Positions 43,506 to 51,954 of a stretch of 64,000 nucleotides of DNA are shown piece after piece. The stretch is from Niallia sp052318935. GTDB lineage: Bacteria; Bacillota; Bacilli; Bacillales; Cytobacillaceae. Positions within the stretch are counted from its first letter, which is position 1. Each line of letters opens with the position of its first letter. The position numbers were made by a program, and so were the translations under genes. A model generated the notes under the pieces. It was not told the DNA's origin. It did not search any database and saw only the letters and a list, made by a program, of their open reading frames with translations. The DNA is taken from NCBI GenBank assembly GCA_052318935.1, contig JBQRKO010000005.1, one strand, 5' to 3'.

Positions 43506-45367
43506 ATGAGATTTGTATTAATACATAAAAATAAAATCGTTCTTTTTTGTTTTCTTTTATTCATTGGCATTTTTTTTGTTTTTTTACAGGGGATAAAAAA
43601 TTCAAATTATGTGGGGGTAATGCTTAAGCAAGATATTCATCATAAATGGGTGATCAATAAGGTTTATCCAGGAAGTGAAGCGGAAATGCTGAAAATTCCC
43701 ATCGGTGCAAAAATTATTTCGATTGATCAACAAGACCCTTGGGATCAAGTCAGCGTAAGAAAATGGTTTGTCATTAATAAAGCCCAAGAAATGAAGATAG
43801 AGGACAATGGAAAAATAGTAAATATTGTTTTTTCTTCTGAAAATAGTAAAAACATATACAAATATCTATTCATGACAATCATCACACTTGTTGCCATGTT
43901 TATAGCCTTGTTTACTTTTTATAAATGGACTGGTTCAAAACAAGTTCTTTATTTGGCGCTTGTCTCGTTAACGAATGGAATCGGTTTTTTAGTAGCAATT
44001 CCTTCGAGTGAAGGTCAATTTATTGGCAGGGTTTGTTTATATCTTACCTTACTTTGGCTTCCTACCTTTATTATTCATTTTACCTTTCGTTTCTTAATCA
44101 ATAAAAGGGTTGCCATTATAAAATATATACCAACACTTTTTTTCTGTTTATCTATTATAGGAACTATTTTCATGGGCATACATATTGTTTATTCCTTACC
44201 GTACTTCTTAATAGAATGGCTTAATTCCTTTATCTTTATCCCATTCGCTGTAGGGATTTTTACCAGTATTTTTATTTTGCTTGTACATTTAATGAGTAAT
44301 ATATCAAAAAAAGAAAAATATCAAACGGTTCTTTTTGCATTAGCTTTACTTATAAGCTTTCTACCATTTTATTTATTTTATATTTTTGCGGGACAACACA
44401 TCTTTCCATTTATCATTACGATTTTATTTTTTCCTTTACATTTGCTTGTTGCTTTTTTTATTTTAATCTTAAACGGCTCCATCCCTTTTTCACAAAGTAT
44501 TCCTATCTTATTTTTTAGAGGAATGTACTCTGTTATGACCGTAATACTAACTTACAATCTGTTTCTTTTTGTGAATACACAAAACAAATGGATGATCGCT
44601 TTTTTTGGTGTTATTTTAACTAGTACTTTGTATTTGTTTTATCAAAAATTGGATAATTGGAATCTGACTCGAAGAAATAAATTTCAAAAGACAGTTTTCC
44701 AGACTGATACAATAGATATAAATGATAACTTAATTATTATAGCTAAAGAAATGGAAAGAGAAAAAATAATGATGTTGATACATGATAACATCATCCAAAA
44801 TGTAGTGGGGATAATCAGAAATTTACGTGAATTAGAAAAACAAAGTGCCAATAAAAAACTAGTGAAAAATGTAATTGATGATAGTGAAGATATATTATAT
44901 CAACTCAGGGATTTATGCACTGATATATATCCTTCCATGATTGAAGATTTAGGTCTAGCGAAAACAACAATATCATTTGTAAAAGAAACGATGAAAAATC
45001 ATATTGTAAATATTGTTCTCAATATGGAGCAATGTGATGAAACGCATATAAGTGTCCCTGTTAAGCATGTTATTTTCAGGATGATGAAAGAGTTAGTTAC
45101 AAATGTTATAAAACATGCGAAGGCAAAGCAAATAGAAATTCTTTTAACTATCAACCAGAATTGGATCACAGTGGTTGTGCAGGATGTGGACAAGGAATAA
45201 ATAATGAAAATGTTGATAGTAGCAAAAGCATCGGTTTGCATTCTATTAAAAAACAAGCCGACATGTATGGTGGAAGCTTGAAGATCGTGAGTAGAAATGG
45301 AGTGGGAACAAGAGCGATGATTAATATTCCATTTTCCCAAAAGGTGGTGAATGTGCATGAAGAATAA
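43506..45367 (+). pseudogene. ComP-like membrane histidine kinase, frameshifted in the ATPase domain
   Basis: AAGGGGG lies six bases before ATG 43506. Order: membrane helix (about 6-24), extracellular PDZ-like domain (38-105; INKVYPGSEAEMLKIPIGAK), seven or eight membrane helices (about 118-385), HisKA_3 dimerisation domain with His426 in LIHDNIIQNVVG, and HATPase with N-box ELVTNVIKHAKAK. The frame stops at 45200 within VVVQD; the ATPase resumes in the -1 frame as GQGINN, SIGLHSIKKQADMYGG, ending at 45367. One inserted A after GGATG near 45186 gives DDGQGI, the expected G1 box. The layout (PDZ, many helices, NarL-type kinase) is that of ComP. As read, the split kinase would be inactive unless frameshifting occurs. 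Confidence 0.85.
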
Positions 45368-45971
45368 AATCAAGATTATTCTTGTAGATGATCACAAGAT
45401 GTTGCTGTCAAGCTTATCAAATGTTTTGAATAATAGTGAAATGGTGGAAATTGTTGATTCCTTTTCTGATCCTTTAGAAGCCTTAATGAACATTGACCAC
45501 ACGAAATGTGATGTTGTTGTCTCTGATGTTCGTATGAAACAAATGAATGGTCTGATTCTGGCCAAAGAATTAAAGAGAAAGTTTGGCAATAAGATCAAAA
45601 TCATCTTAATTTCTGGCTTTTATACAGAAGAATATCATAAAAATGCTCTAGATATTGGTGTACATGCTTTTTTGCCTAAAGAATCTTCTGATGAACAGCT
45701 TCTATCCGTTATAAAACAAGTTACATTAAATAATGTTCTTATACCCTTTGATTTGCTAAAGGTAAATAACGAAAAAGTGTTGAGTGAGACTGAAGTGAAG
45801 GTTCTGTTGTTTATTGCCCAAGAAAAGACGAATGAAGATATTGCTCAAATGTTATACATAAGCAAACGCACAGTTGAACATCACTTGACTTCCATTTTCA
45901 GAAAGCTTGATGTGCAAACGAGAGTCGGGGCAGTAGTTAAGGGGATTGAAAAAGGAATTATTTCTACGTAA
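45357..45971 (+). CDS. NarL/ComA-type response regulator
   Basis: 204 residues from ATG 45357, chosen because AAGGTGG lies nine bases upstream (ATG 45351 is too close). Receiver domain with acidic pocket VDDH, Asp57 in VVSDVRMKQMNG, and Lys in LPKESS; C-terminal LuxR-type helix-turn-helix (SETEVKVLLFIAQEKTNEDI, then SKRTVEHHLTSIFRKL). The gene overlaps the kinase end by 11 bases and pairs with it. Likely regulates the divergent AvrD-like operon; no terminator separates it from the downstream repeat. Confidence 0.92.
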   Translation: MKNKIKIILVDDHKMLLSSLSNVLNNSEMVEIVDSFSDPLEALMNIDHTKCDVVVSDVRMKQMNGLILAKELKRKFGNKIKIILISGFYTEEYHKNALDIGVHAFLPKESSDEQLLSVIKQVTLNNVLIPFDLLKVNNEKVLSETEVKVLLFIAQEKTNEDIAQMLYISKRTVEHHLTSIFRKLDVQTRVGAVVKGIEKGIIST

Positions 45972-46047
45972 GGTGGTGCCTTTAATAAAAGTTTTTAAAC
46001 CAGAACCATATATTTAACGATTTCAAAAAAAACGATAATAATAATAA

Positions 46048-46251
46048 GGCTATAGATTGTTGCTTTTAAACTCGCAGCCTGAATACACTTCGCTTTCCGT
46101 GGGCGAGCGTCGAGCCTCCTCGTCGCATACGCTCCTGCGAGGGGGTCTCGTCTTTCTCGCATTCTCACAGGAGTCTACGTGTATTCAGGCTGCTGAGTAC
46201 TTTTTCTCCCATTTTTTTACGTAAAAAACAACAAACTTTGAGAAAACAGCC
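46048..46251 (-). repeat. Interspersed structured repeat, family A copy 4
   Basis: On the minus strand it runs from GGCTGTTTTCTC to the usual AACAATCTATAG end, which has lost the final GAAAACAGCC but keeps GCC. Arms CTGAATACAC / GTGTATTCAG are perfect. The inner hairpin has an insertion (CCCCCTCGCAGGAGC in place of CCCCACAGGAGC), keeping GCAGGAG opposite CTCCTGT. Confidence 0.9.
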
Positions 46252-46257
46252 AATAAT

Positions 46258-46293
46258 AAAAAGCTTTGCATTATTTATTGCAAAGCTTTTATA
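46258..46293. terminator. Bidirectional terminator
   Basis: AAAAGCTTTGCA pairs exactly with TGCAAAGCTTTT around a short A/T loop. It separates the plus-strand regulator from the minus-strand MFS gene and can serve both. Confidence 0.85.
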
Positions 46294-46357
46294 ATTACGT
46301 ACACTATTATAGTAATTTTCGTATTTTTTTTGTACTTAGACCTGTAATTTTGTAATA

Positions 46358-46460
46358 TCCTCTAGCGGAAGATAACCTCTTGTATCTAAAAGTAAAAGAC
46401 ACTTTTGAGCCAATAGAACATTTTTCTTCGGGGCTGTTCAAGGCGCTTCCGCTATTCTAA
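46358..46460 (+). repeat. Interspersed structured repeat, family B copy 3 (shortened)
   Basis: Matches the other family B copies from AAGATAACCTCTTG to GGGGCTG and AAGGCGC, but the outer arm is TAGCGGAAG pairing with CTTCCGCTA, different from GGCGCC in copies 1 and 2. It touches the stop codon of the MFS gene (46461). Confidence 0.8.
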
Positions 46461-47684
46461 CTATGATGCAGAATAACTTACTTTTTTGCCCAAATCCTCT
46501 TTTACAATCTTTCTATATCTGAAGTTTACAAAGGCTGCTGCTGTAAGTCCTATTAAAGAAATTGCAGCATCAAAAATAAAGATAATGGATATATGTCCGG
46601 TTTTCGACATTAACCCAGTTGCAATTGGCAATAGTACAGAAGCAAAACCTGCAGCCGTCGCGACTAATCCCGTAACCGTCCCTTTTCTTTCCCAGAATAA
46701 TTCGGTCATAATGGCTATTGTTAACTGAAAAACACCTGCTGTAGAAAAACCTAAAAAGAAAGAAGCAATGATCGCTATGCTAGGTGATTTTAATGTTAAT
46801 AAAACCATTACGGACAAAAAGGTAATGATTGGATAGATGACAACGACATGGATTGGTCGGATTGCTTTTTTTAACAAAATGGACAATGCTAAAACAGAAA
46901 TTAAGGCACCGATGCTATAATAGCTTAATAATTTAACGGAGCTTGTACTAGACAGTCCGAGCACTTTTTGTCCAAAGGTTGGCAGCCAAATTTGCGCAAC
47001 AGTAAAAAGGGAAGTGGATGTGAACCCCATGATGATAAGAGCAAGTCCCTCTTTCCAAAATTGCGGTTTTGAGTGAAATTTCCTATTTGCAGAATCATCT
47101 TCCGAGATGCTGTTGTTTTCCATTTTATGATGAGGAAATGACATCGTAAATAAGAACATCATATTAAGAAAATAAATCGCTGCTGGAATAAAAAAGGAAT
47201 AGCCATAAAACATATCTTGATTAGCAAAAAATGCAATCATCAATGGGAGTAGAGCTGCTCCTGCAGACATAAATGCCTTTACCAATACACTAGCAGACCC
47301 AGTCGATTTCGGAAAAATTTCGATCAGTGCTGGATAAGTCCCTGCATCCATCGCTGAATTAGCAATTCCGGCAAGAATAGCAAACAGAAAAGCGATTTGA
47401 TAAGACGGCGCTAATGGAATCCCGACAAGAAAAATCCCCATTGCTAACGCTGAAAATAAAATCAGTGGTTTTCTTCCGAATTTGTCAGACAAGATTCCTG
47501 AAAGTGAATAAGTAAATAATTTACCAATCCCTATTGCTGAAATAAGGTAACTGATCCCTGCACTGTCTGTATTTAATTGTTTTGTTAAATAAGGCATATT
47601 CGATGCAAGCATGATATTCACCATACCGAGAATAAAATAATTAATGTACAGTCCAGAGGCTGTTTTCATATAGTTATTTTTCAT
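46461..47684 (-). CDS. MFS transporter
   Basis: Twelve-helix major facilitator, 407 residues from ATG 47684, which has AGGAG eight bases upstream (the longer frame to 47708 starts at that site). The helix 2-3 loop carries GILSDKFGRKPLIL, the MFS motif A, and helices are regularly spaced with a polar central loop at about 190-215. Family members include sugar, acid and drug transporters; the cargo cannot be told. It lies near the AvrD-like cluster but is on its own transcript. Confidence 0.88.
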   Translation of the reverse strand: MKNNYMKTASGLYINYFILGMVNIMLASNMPYLTKQLNTDSAGISYLISAIGIGKLFTYSLSGILSDKFGRKPLILFSALAMGIFLVGIPLAPSYQIAFLFAILAGIANSAMDAGTYPALIEIFPKSTGSASVLVKAFMSAGAALLPLMIAFFANQDMFYGYSFFIPAAIYFLNMMFLFTMSFPHHKMENNSISEDDSANRKFHSKPQFWKEGLALIIMGFTSTSLFTVAQIWLPTFGQKVLGLSSTSSVKLLSYYSIGALISVLALSILLKKAIRPIHVVVIYPIITFLSVMVLLTLKSPSIAIIASFFLGFSTAGVFQLTIAIMTELFWERKGTVTGLVATAAGFASVLLPIATGLMSKTGHISIIFIFDAAISLIGLTAAAFVNFRYRKIVKEDLGKKVSYSAS

Positions 47685-48007
47685 TACGTACACTCCTAAA
47701 TAAGTCATATAACTAACTTAACCATTTTATTTGGATATGATGAAATTTGCAATCTAGTATTAGGAAAATTATATAAAATTTTCATCCATTCACAATGCTT
47801 TAAACCAAGGAATTCTTATACACGTCAGTCGACATTTTCCTACGCCCAGCGAATATCTGTTTAACATATTAGTAAAGAATGAAATGGATAAAAAAATAAG
47901 ATAGCAAGATTTCCAAAGACAGTTTAATACGATTAAATTATCATGAGTAAAATAGTTCCAATTAAGAGATAATAAGCGAGTAAATGAATGATCATAATTA
48001 ATGGAAA
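47685..48007. other. Gene-free interval
   Basis: AT-rich, no credible gene. The divergent space upstream of the MFS gene shows no recognisable operator. Confidence 0.35.
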
Positions 48008-48217
48008 GGCTGTTTTCTAAAAGTTTAATGTTTTTGAATAAAACAATAAACATGATTGAAGCACTGAGCAGCCTGAATACACGTAGACTCCTGTGGGAAA
48101 AGCGAGAAAGACGAGACCCCACAGGAGCATAGCGACGAGGAGGCTCGGCACTCGTCCGCGGAAAGCGAAGTGTATTCAGGCTGCGGGTTATATAACAATA
48201 ATCTGTACGAAAAGAGC
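48008..48217 (+). repeat. Interspersed structured repeat, family A copy 5
   Basis: From GGCTGTTTTCTA to CGAAAAGAGC. Arms GCAGCCTGAATACAC / GTGTATTCAGGCTGC are perfect over 15 bp; inner CTCCTGTGGG / CCCACAGGAG is intact. It stands about 200 bases upstream of hemA. Confidence 0.9.
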
Positions 48218-48364
48218 AAATGGAAAAAAGTCGATACGGCAGATTGGTGCATGTTATGGTAAAATGATAAATAGCGATTGTTTTTTGAATTTCACATTTT
48301 GTTCACAAATAGGCGATTGTTTTTTATACATTTGTGAAGAAAATCTGTTATGATAAATCTATAT

Positions 48365-48379
48365 TTAGAATTATTATAA
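48365..48379 (+). promoter_or_regulatory. PerR-type box upstream of hemA
   Basis: TTAGAATTATTATAA matches the Per box TTATAATNATTATAA at 14 of 15 positions. In B. subtilis hemA is repressed by PerR, linking heme synthesis to peroxide stress. The site is about 50 bases before the hemA start. Confidence 0.75.
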
Positions 48380-48423
48380 ATAAGCTTCTGTTTATTCGAA
48401 ATGTTAGGGGTGCTATTTAACTT

Positions 48424-49764
48424 ATGCATATAATTGTTGTTGGTCTTAATTATAAAACTGCCCCAGTAGAAATACGTGAGCGTTTAACTTTTGATTCATT
48501 AAGCATCGGGGAAGCAATGAATCAGTTGCAGCATAAAAAAAGTGTATTAGAGAATGTGATTGTTTCAACATGCAATAGAACAGAAATATACGCTGTGGTC
48601 GACCAGCTGCATACCGGTCGCTATTATATAAAAGAGTTTTTATCAGAATGGTTTGGAATAGAGCAAAAAGAATTTGTTCCATATTTATTTGTTTATGAGC
48701 AAGACGGTGCAATCAACCATTTGTTTGAAGTGGCATGCGGATTAAACTCTATGGTCGTAGGAGAAACACAAATACTTGGCCAAGTACGAGATAGTTTTTT
48801 TGAAGCACAGAAAATTAAAGCTGTCGGTACGGTTTTTAATCAACTCTTTAAACAAGCAATTACATTAGCAAAAAAAGCCCATACTGAAACGGAAATCGGC
48901 GGAAATGCCGTTTCAATTAGTTATGCGGCTGTGGAACTGGCGAAAAAGATTTTTGGAACAATCGAAAATAAAAATGTCCTTATTTTAGGCGCTGGAAAAA
49001 TGGGCGAACTAGCAATTCAAAACTTATATAGCAATGGGGCTAAAAATGTTACGGTGATCAATCGTACTTTTGAAAAAGCCCAAGGATTGGCTGATCGATT
49101 TGAAGGAAAGGCAAAGCCGTTTAATGAGCTGCAGTGTGCTTTAATGGATGCTGATATTTTAATTAGTTCAACAGGGGCTAAAAATTTTGTTATTACAAAA
49201 ACGATGATGCAAAATATTGAAAAAGTCCGTAAAGGAATGCCTCTTTTTATGGTGGATATTGCGGTTCCAAGGGACTTAGACCCTGCATTAGCTGAACTGG
49301 AAAGTGTTTTTCTTTATGATATAGATGATTTAGAAGGCATCGTGGAAGCTAATCTGCAAGAAAGACAAAAGGAAGCAGCAAAAGCCATGCTGATGATTGA
49401 AGAAGAAATAGTAGAATTTAATCAATGGCTGCATTTATTAGGAATTGTCCCTGTTATATCTTCTTTACGCGAAAAAGCAATTTCTATTCAATCTGAAACG
49501 ATGAAAAGTATAGAAAGAAAACTGCCGCATCTTAGCGAACGAGATAAGAAAGTATTAAATAAGCATACAAAAAGTATTATTAATCAGCTGTTAAAAGATC
49601 CGATTCTGCAAGTGAAGGAATTGGCTTCAACAAAAGATGCAGAAAACTCATTGGAGTTATTTATCAAAATCTTTCAGTTGCAAGATAGGCTGGACAAGCA
49701 GCAGCCGACTAAAAAAGAAAAAGAAGTTTACACGACTTCTTATCAAGCAACATTACAACCCTAA
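48424..49764 (+). CDS. hemA: Glutamyl-tRNA reductase
   Basis: Reduces glutamyl-tRNA(Glu) to glutamate-1-semialdehyde with NADPH, the first committed step of heme synthesis. 446 residues. Catalytic Cys in VSTCNRTEIYAV, NADPH-binding VLILGAGKMGELA, and GETQILGQVRDSF of the catalytic domain are present; C-terminal helical dimerisation domain follows. AGGGGTG site before the ATG. First gene of hemAXCDBL, with a PerR-type box in its leader. Confidence 0.97.
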   Translation: MHIIVVGLNYKTAPVEIRERLTFDSLSIGEAMNQLQHKKSVLENVIVSTCNRTEIYAVVDQLHTGRYYIKEFLSEWFGIEQKEFVPYLFVYEQDGAINHLFEVACGLNSMVVGETQILGQVRDSFFEAQKIKAVGTVFNQLFKQAITLAKKAHTETEIGGNAVSISYAAVELAKKIFGTIENKNVLILGAGKMGELAIQNLYSNGAKNVTVINRTFEKAQGLADRFEGKAKPFNELQCALMDADILISSTGAKNFVITKTMMQNIEKVRKGMPLFMVDIAVPRDLDPALAELESVFLYDIDDLEGIVEANLQERQKEAAKAMLMIEEEIVEFNQWLHLLGIVPVISSLREKAISIQSETMKSIERKLPHLSERDKKVLNKHTKSIINQLLKDPILQVKELASTKDAENSLELFIKIFQLQDRLDKQQPTKKEKEVYTTSYQATLQP

Positions 49765-49843
49765 AAATTTATAATTATTGTACAAAATAGTTTTCATGTT
49801 ATTCCGATTTAATAGGAATTGGATTGTTAGAGGGGAAGCATAT

Positions 49844-50668
49844 ATGCAGGATATGTACATGACAAGGCTTCATGAATTAATGATTATTTTATATGCATTT
49901 TCTGTTTTGTTTTATTTTTTTGATTATATGCATAATAACCAGAAAGCAAATAAAACAGCTTTCTGGTTACTTTCATTTGTTTGGGTGTTACAAACTTCTT
50001 TACTGGGATTATACATGATGGAAACGGGAAGATTTCCTGTGCTGACCATTATGGAAGGATTATATTTTTATACGTGGGTATTAATTTCCTTATCACTTGC
50101 GATAAACCGCTTATTGAAGGTAGACTTTTTTGTTTTTTTTACGAATTTATTAGGTTTTATTATGATGGCCATCCACTCTTTTGCCCCTATTCGGGAGCAA
50201 GGGGAAGGACTTGCGGAACAAGCCGTTTCTGAACTGCTTTTTATTCATATTACTGCCGCTATTTTATCTTATGGAGCTTTTTCACTTTCGTTTATTTTTT
50301 CGCTGTTATATTGCCTTCAATATGATCTTCTCAAAAAAAAGCGCTGGGGAAAAAGATTAAAAAGAATTCCTGATTTAGCAAAGCTGGAGCAAATTTCTTA
50401 TGTGTTAAATGTCATAAGTGTTCCGATCCTTTTAATTGCATTAATTCTTGGCATTCAATGGGCAATCATTCAAAAACCTTATTTTACTTGGTATGATCCG
50501 AAAATAATTGGATCATTTATTGTATTATTAACATATAGCACCTATTTGTACTTACGTGTTTCTAACAAAAGAAGAGGGAAAAATATCGCTTTATTAAATA
50601 TTGCTAGTTTTTTAATCGTCTTGATTAATTTCTTTTTAATTGGAAATTTTTCTTCTTTTCACTTTTAA
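49844..50668 (+). CDS. hemX: HemX, membrane protein affecting HemA level
   Basis: 274 residues from ATG 49844, chosen because GAGGGGA lies seven bases upstream and the length matches the B. subtilis protein; the longer frame from 49778 has no such site. Seven to eight hydrophobic helices of the CcsA/CcmC-like fold, with the motif EGLYFYTWVLISLSLAINRL and conserved His residues (MAIHSFAP, FIHITAAILSYGAF). In B. subtilis HemX lowers the amount of HemA, by an unknown mechanism. Sits between hemA and hemC. Confidence 0.92.
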   Translation: MQDMYMTRLHELMIILYAFSVLFYFFDYMHNNQKANKTAFWLLSFVWVLQTSLLGLYMMETGRFPVLTIMEGLYFYTWVLISLSLAINRLLKVDFFVFFTNLLGFIMMAIHSFAPIREQGEGLAEQAVSELLFIHITAAILSYGAFSLSFIFSLLYCLQYDLLKKKRWGKRLKRIPDLAKLEQISYVLNVISVPILLIALILGIQWAIIQKPYFTWYDPKIIGSFIVLLTYSTYLYLRVSNKRRGKNIALLNIASFLIVLINFFLIGNFSSFHF

Positions 50669-50674
50669 AAAAAT

Positions 50675-50929
50675 GGCTGTGTTAAAGCTAATTGTTGATT
50701 GGAGCGGAAGGCGTGATACTCCTGCGGGATGAAAATAAGAAGTGTATTCAGCGTGAAGGTATGAGGAGTTAGAGTTAAGAATGATGTTGGTTTGGAGAAG
50801 CGTTCGCTCGACTCCTGTGGGATTAGCGAGAAAGGCGAGACCCCGCAGGAGCAAAGTGACGAGGAGGCTTGGCGCTCGCCCCGCGGAAAGCGAGCGATAA
50901 GCTTCAGAAAACCCTTTTCAACAGAGCTT
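50675..50929 (+). repeat. Interspersed structured repeat, family C copy with long flanks
   Basis: Starts GGCTGTGTTAAAGC and ends CAACAGAGCTT, so its ends are the family C type. Arms CGCTCG / CGAGCG surround the common core (ACTCCTGTGGGATTAGCGAG ... CCCCGCAGGAGC ... GAGGAGGCTTGGCGCTCGCC). A second partial left half (GGCGTGATACTCCTGCGGGA) lies at 50710-50730. It is inside the hem operon, between hemX and hemC. Confidence 0.85.
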
Positions 50930-51015
50930 ATTTTCAAGGTAACCCAAAAAATAAATGTTATATAAAAGGGAACGTTCAGCTTTAGAAGGTTTAAACTAAT
51001 TTTTGGAGGGGTTTT

Positions 51016-51954
51016 ATGAGAAAAATAATTGTTGGTTCAAGAAGAAGCAAGCTCGCAGTAACGCAAACAAATTGGGTGATCGAGCAATTAAAAAAACTAG
51101 ATTCCTCTTTTAACTTTGAAGTCAAAGAAGTGGTTACAAAAGGAGACGTTATTTTAGATGTAACGCTGTCAAAAGTTGGCGGAAAAGGTCTGTTTGTCAA
51201 AGAAATCGAACAAGCAATGCTAAATAAAGAAATTGATATTGCGGTACATAGCATGAAGGATATGCCAGCTGTTTTACCGAGTGGGTTAATCATAGGCTGC
51301 ATTCCGCAAAGAGAAGATCATCGAGACGCATTAATCAGCAAAAATCATACGCCTTTAAAAGAGTTAAAAAAAGGAGCGATTGTTGGAACAAGCAGTTTAA
51401 GAAGGGGAGCTCAACTTCTAGCGGAACGACCGGATTTAGAAATTAAATGGATTCGTGGCAATATTGATACCCGCCTGAAAAAGCTGGAAACAGAAGATTA
51501 TGATGCCATTATATTGGCTGCTGCCGGATTAGCGAGAATGGGCTGGACAAGTGATGTTGTAACAGAATTTCTTGAACCGGAAGTTTGTCTTCCTGCTGTA
51601 GGGCAAGGGGCACTGGCAATTGAGTGCAGGGAAGATGATAAAGAAGTATTAGAATTATTAAGTAAACTATCAAGTGAAGAAACAACAAGAACTGTTTATG
51701 CGGAAAGAGCATTTTTAAATAAAATGGATGGTGGATGCCAAGTTCCGATTGCAGGGTTTGCTGAAATACAAGACGATAAAGAAGTTGTTTTAACAGCGCT
51801 TGTTACCTCTCCAGATGGAAAAACGGTTTATAAAGAAAAAATAAGTGGAAATAATCCAGTCGAAGTAGGAGAGCGTGCTGCATCCATCTTAACAAAAAAA
51901 GGGGCGAAGAAATTAATCGATCAGTTAAAAGAGGAGCATATTATTGATGGCTGA
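51016..51954 (+). CDS. hemC: Porphobilinogen deaminase (hydroxymethylbilane synthase)
   Basis: Polymerises four porphobilinogens into hydroxymethylbilane on a dipyrromethane cofactor. 312 residues: VGSRRSKLAVTQT at the N-terminus, HSMKDMPAVLP and TSSLRRGAQLL of the active site, and the cofactor-bearing Cys in DGGCQVPIAG. GGAGGGG site before the ATG. The last bases overlap the hemD start. Confidence 0.97.
   Translation: MRKIIVGSRRSKLAVTQTNWVIEQLKKLDSSFNFEVKEVVTKGDVILDVTLSKVGGKGLFVKEIEQAMLNKEIDIAVHSMKDMPAVLPSGLIIGCIPQREDHRDALISKNHTPLKELKKGAIVGTSSLRRGAQLLAERPDLEIKWIRGNIDTRLKKLETEDYDAIILAAAGLARMGWTSDVVTEFLEPEVCLPAVGQGALAIECREDDKEVLELLSKLSSEETTRTVYAERAFLNKMDGGCQVPIAGFAEIQDDKEVVLTALVTSPDGKTVYKEKISGNNPVEVGERAASILTKKGAKKLIDQLKEEHIIDG

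Noticed and set aside
45161..45367. Independent 68-residue protein after the ComP-like kinase
   Set aside because: It is the C-terminal half of the kinase ATPase domain in the shifted frame, not a separate gene.
48093..48353. 86-codon open frame before hemA
   Set aside because: Its first half is a family A repeat and there is no ribosome site.
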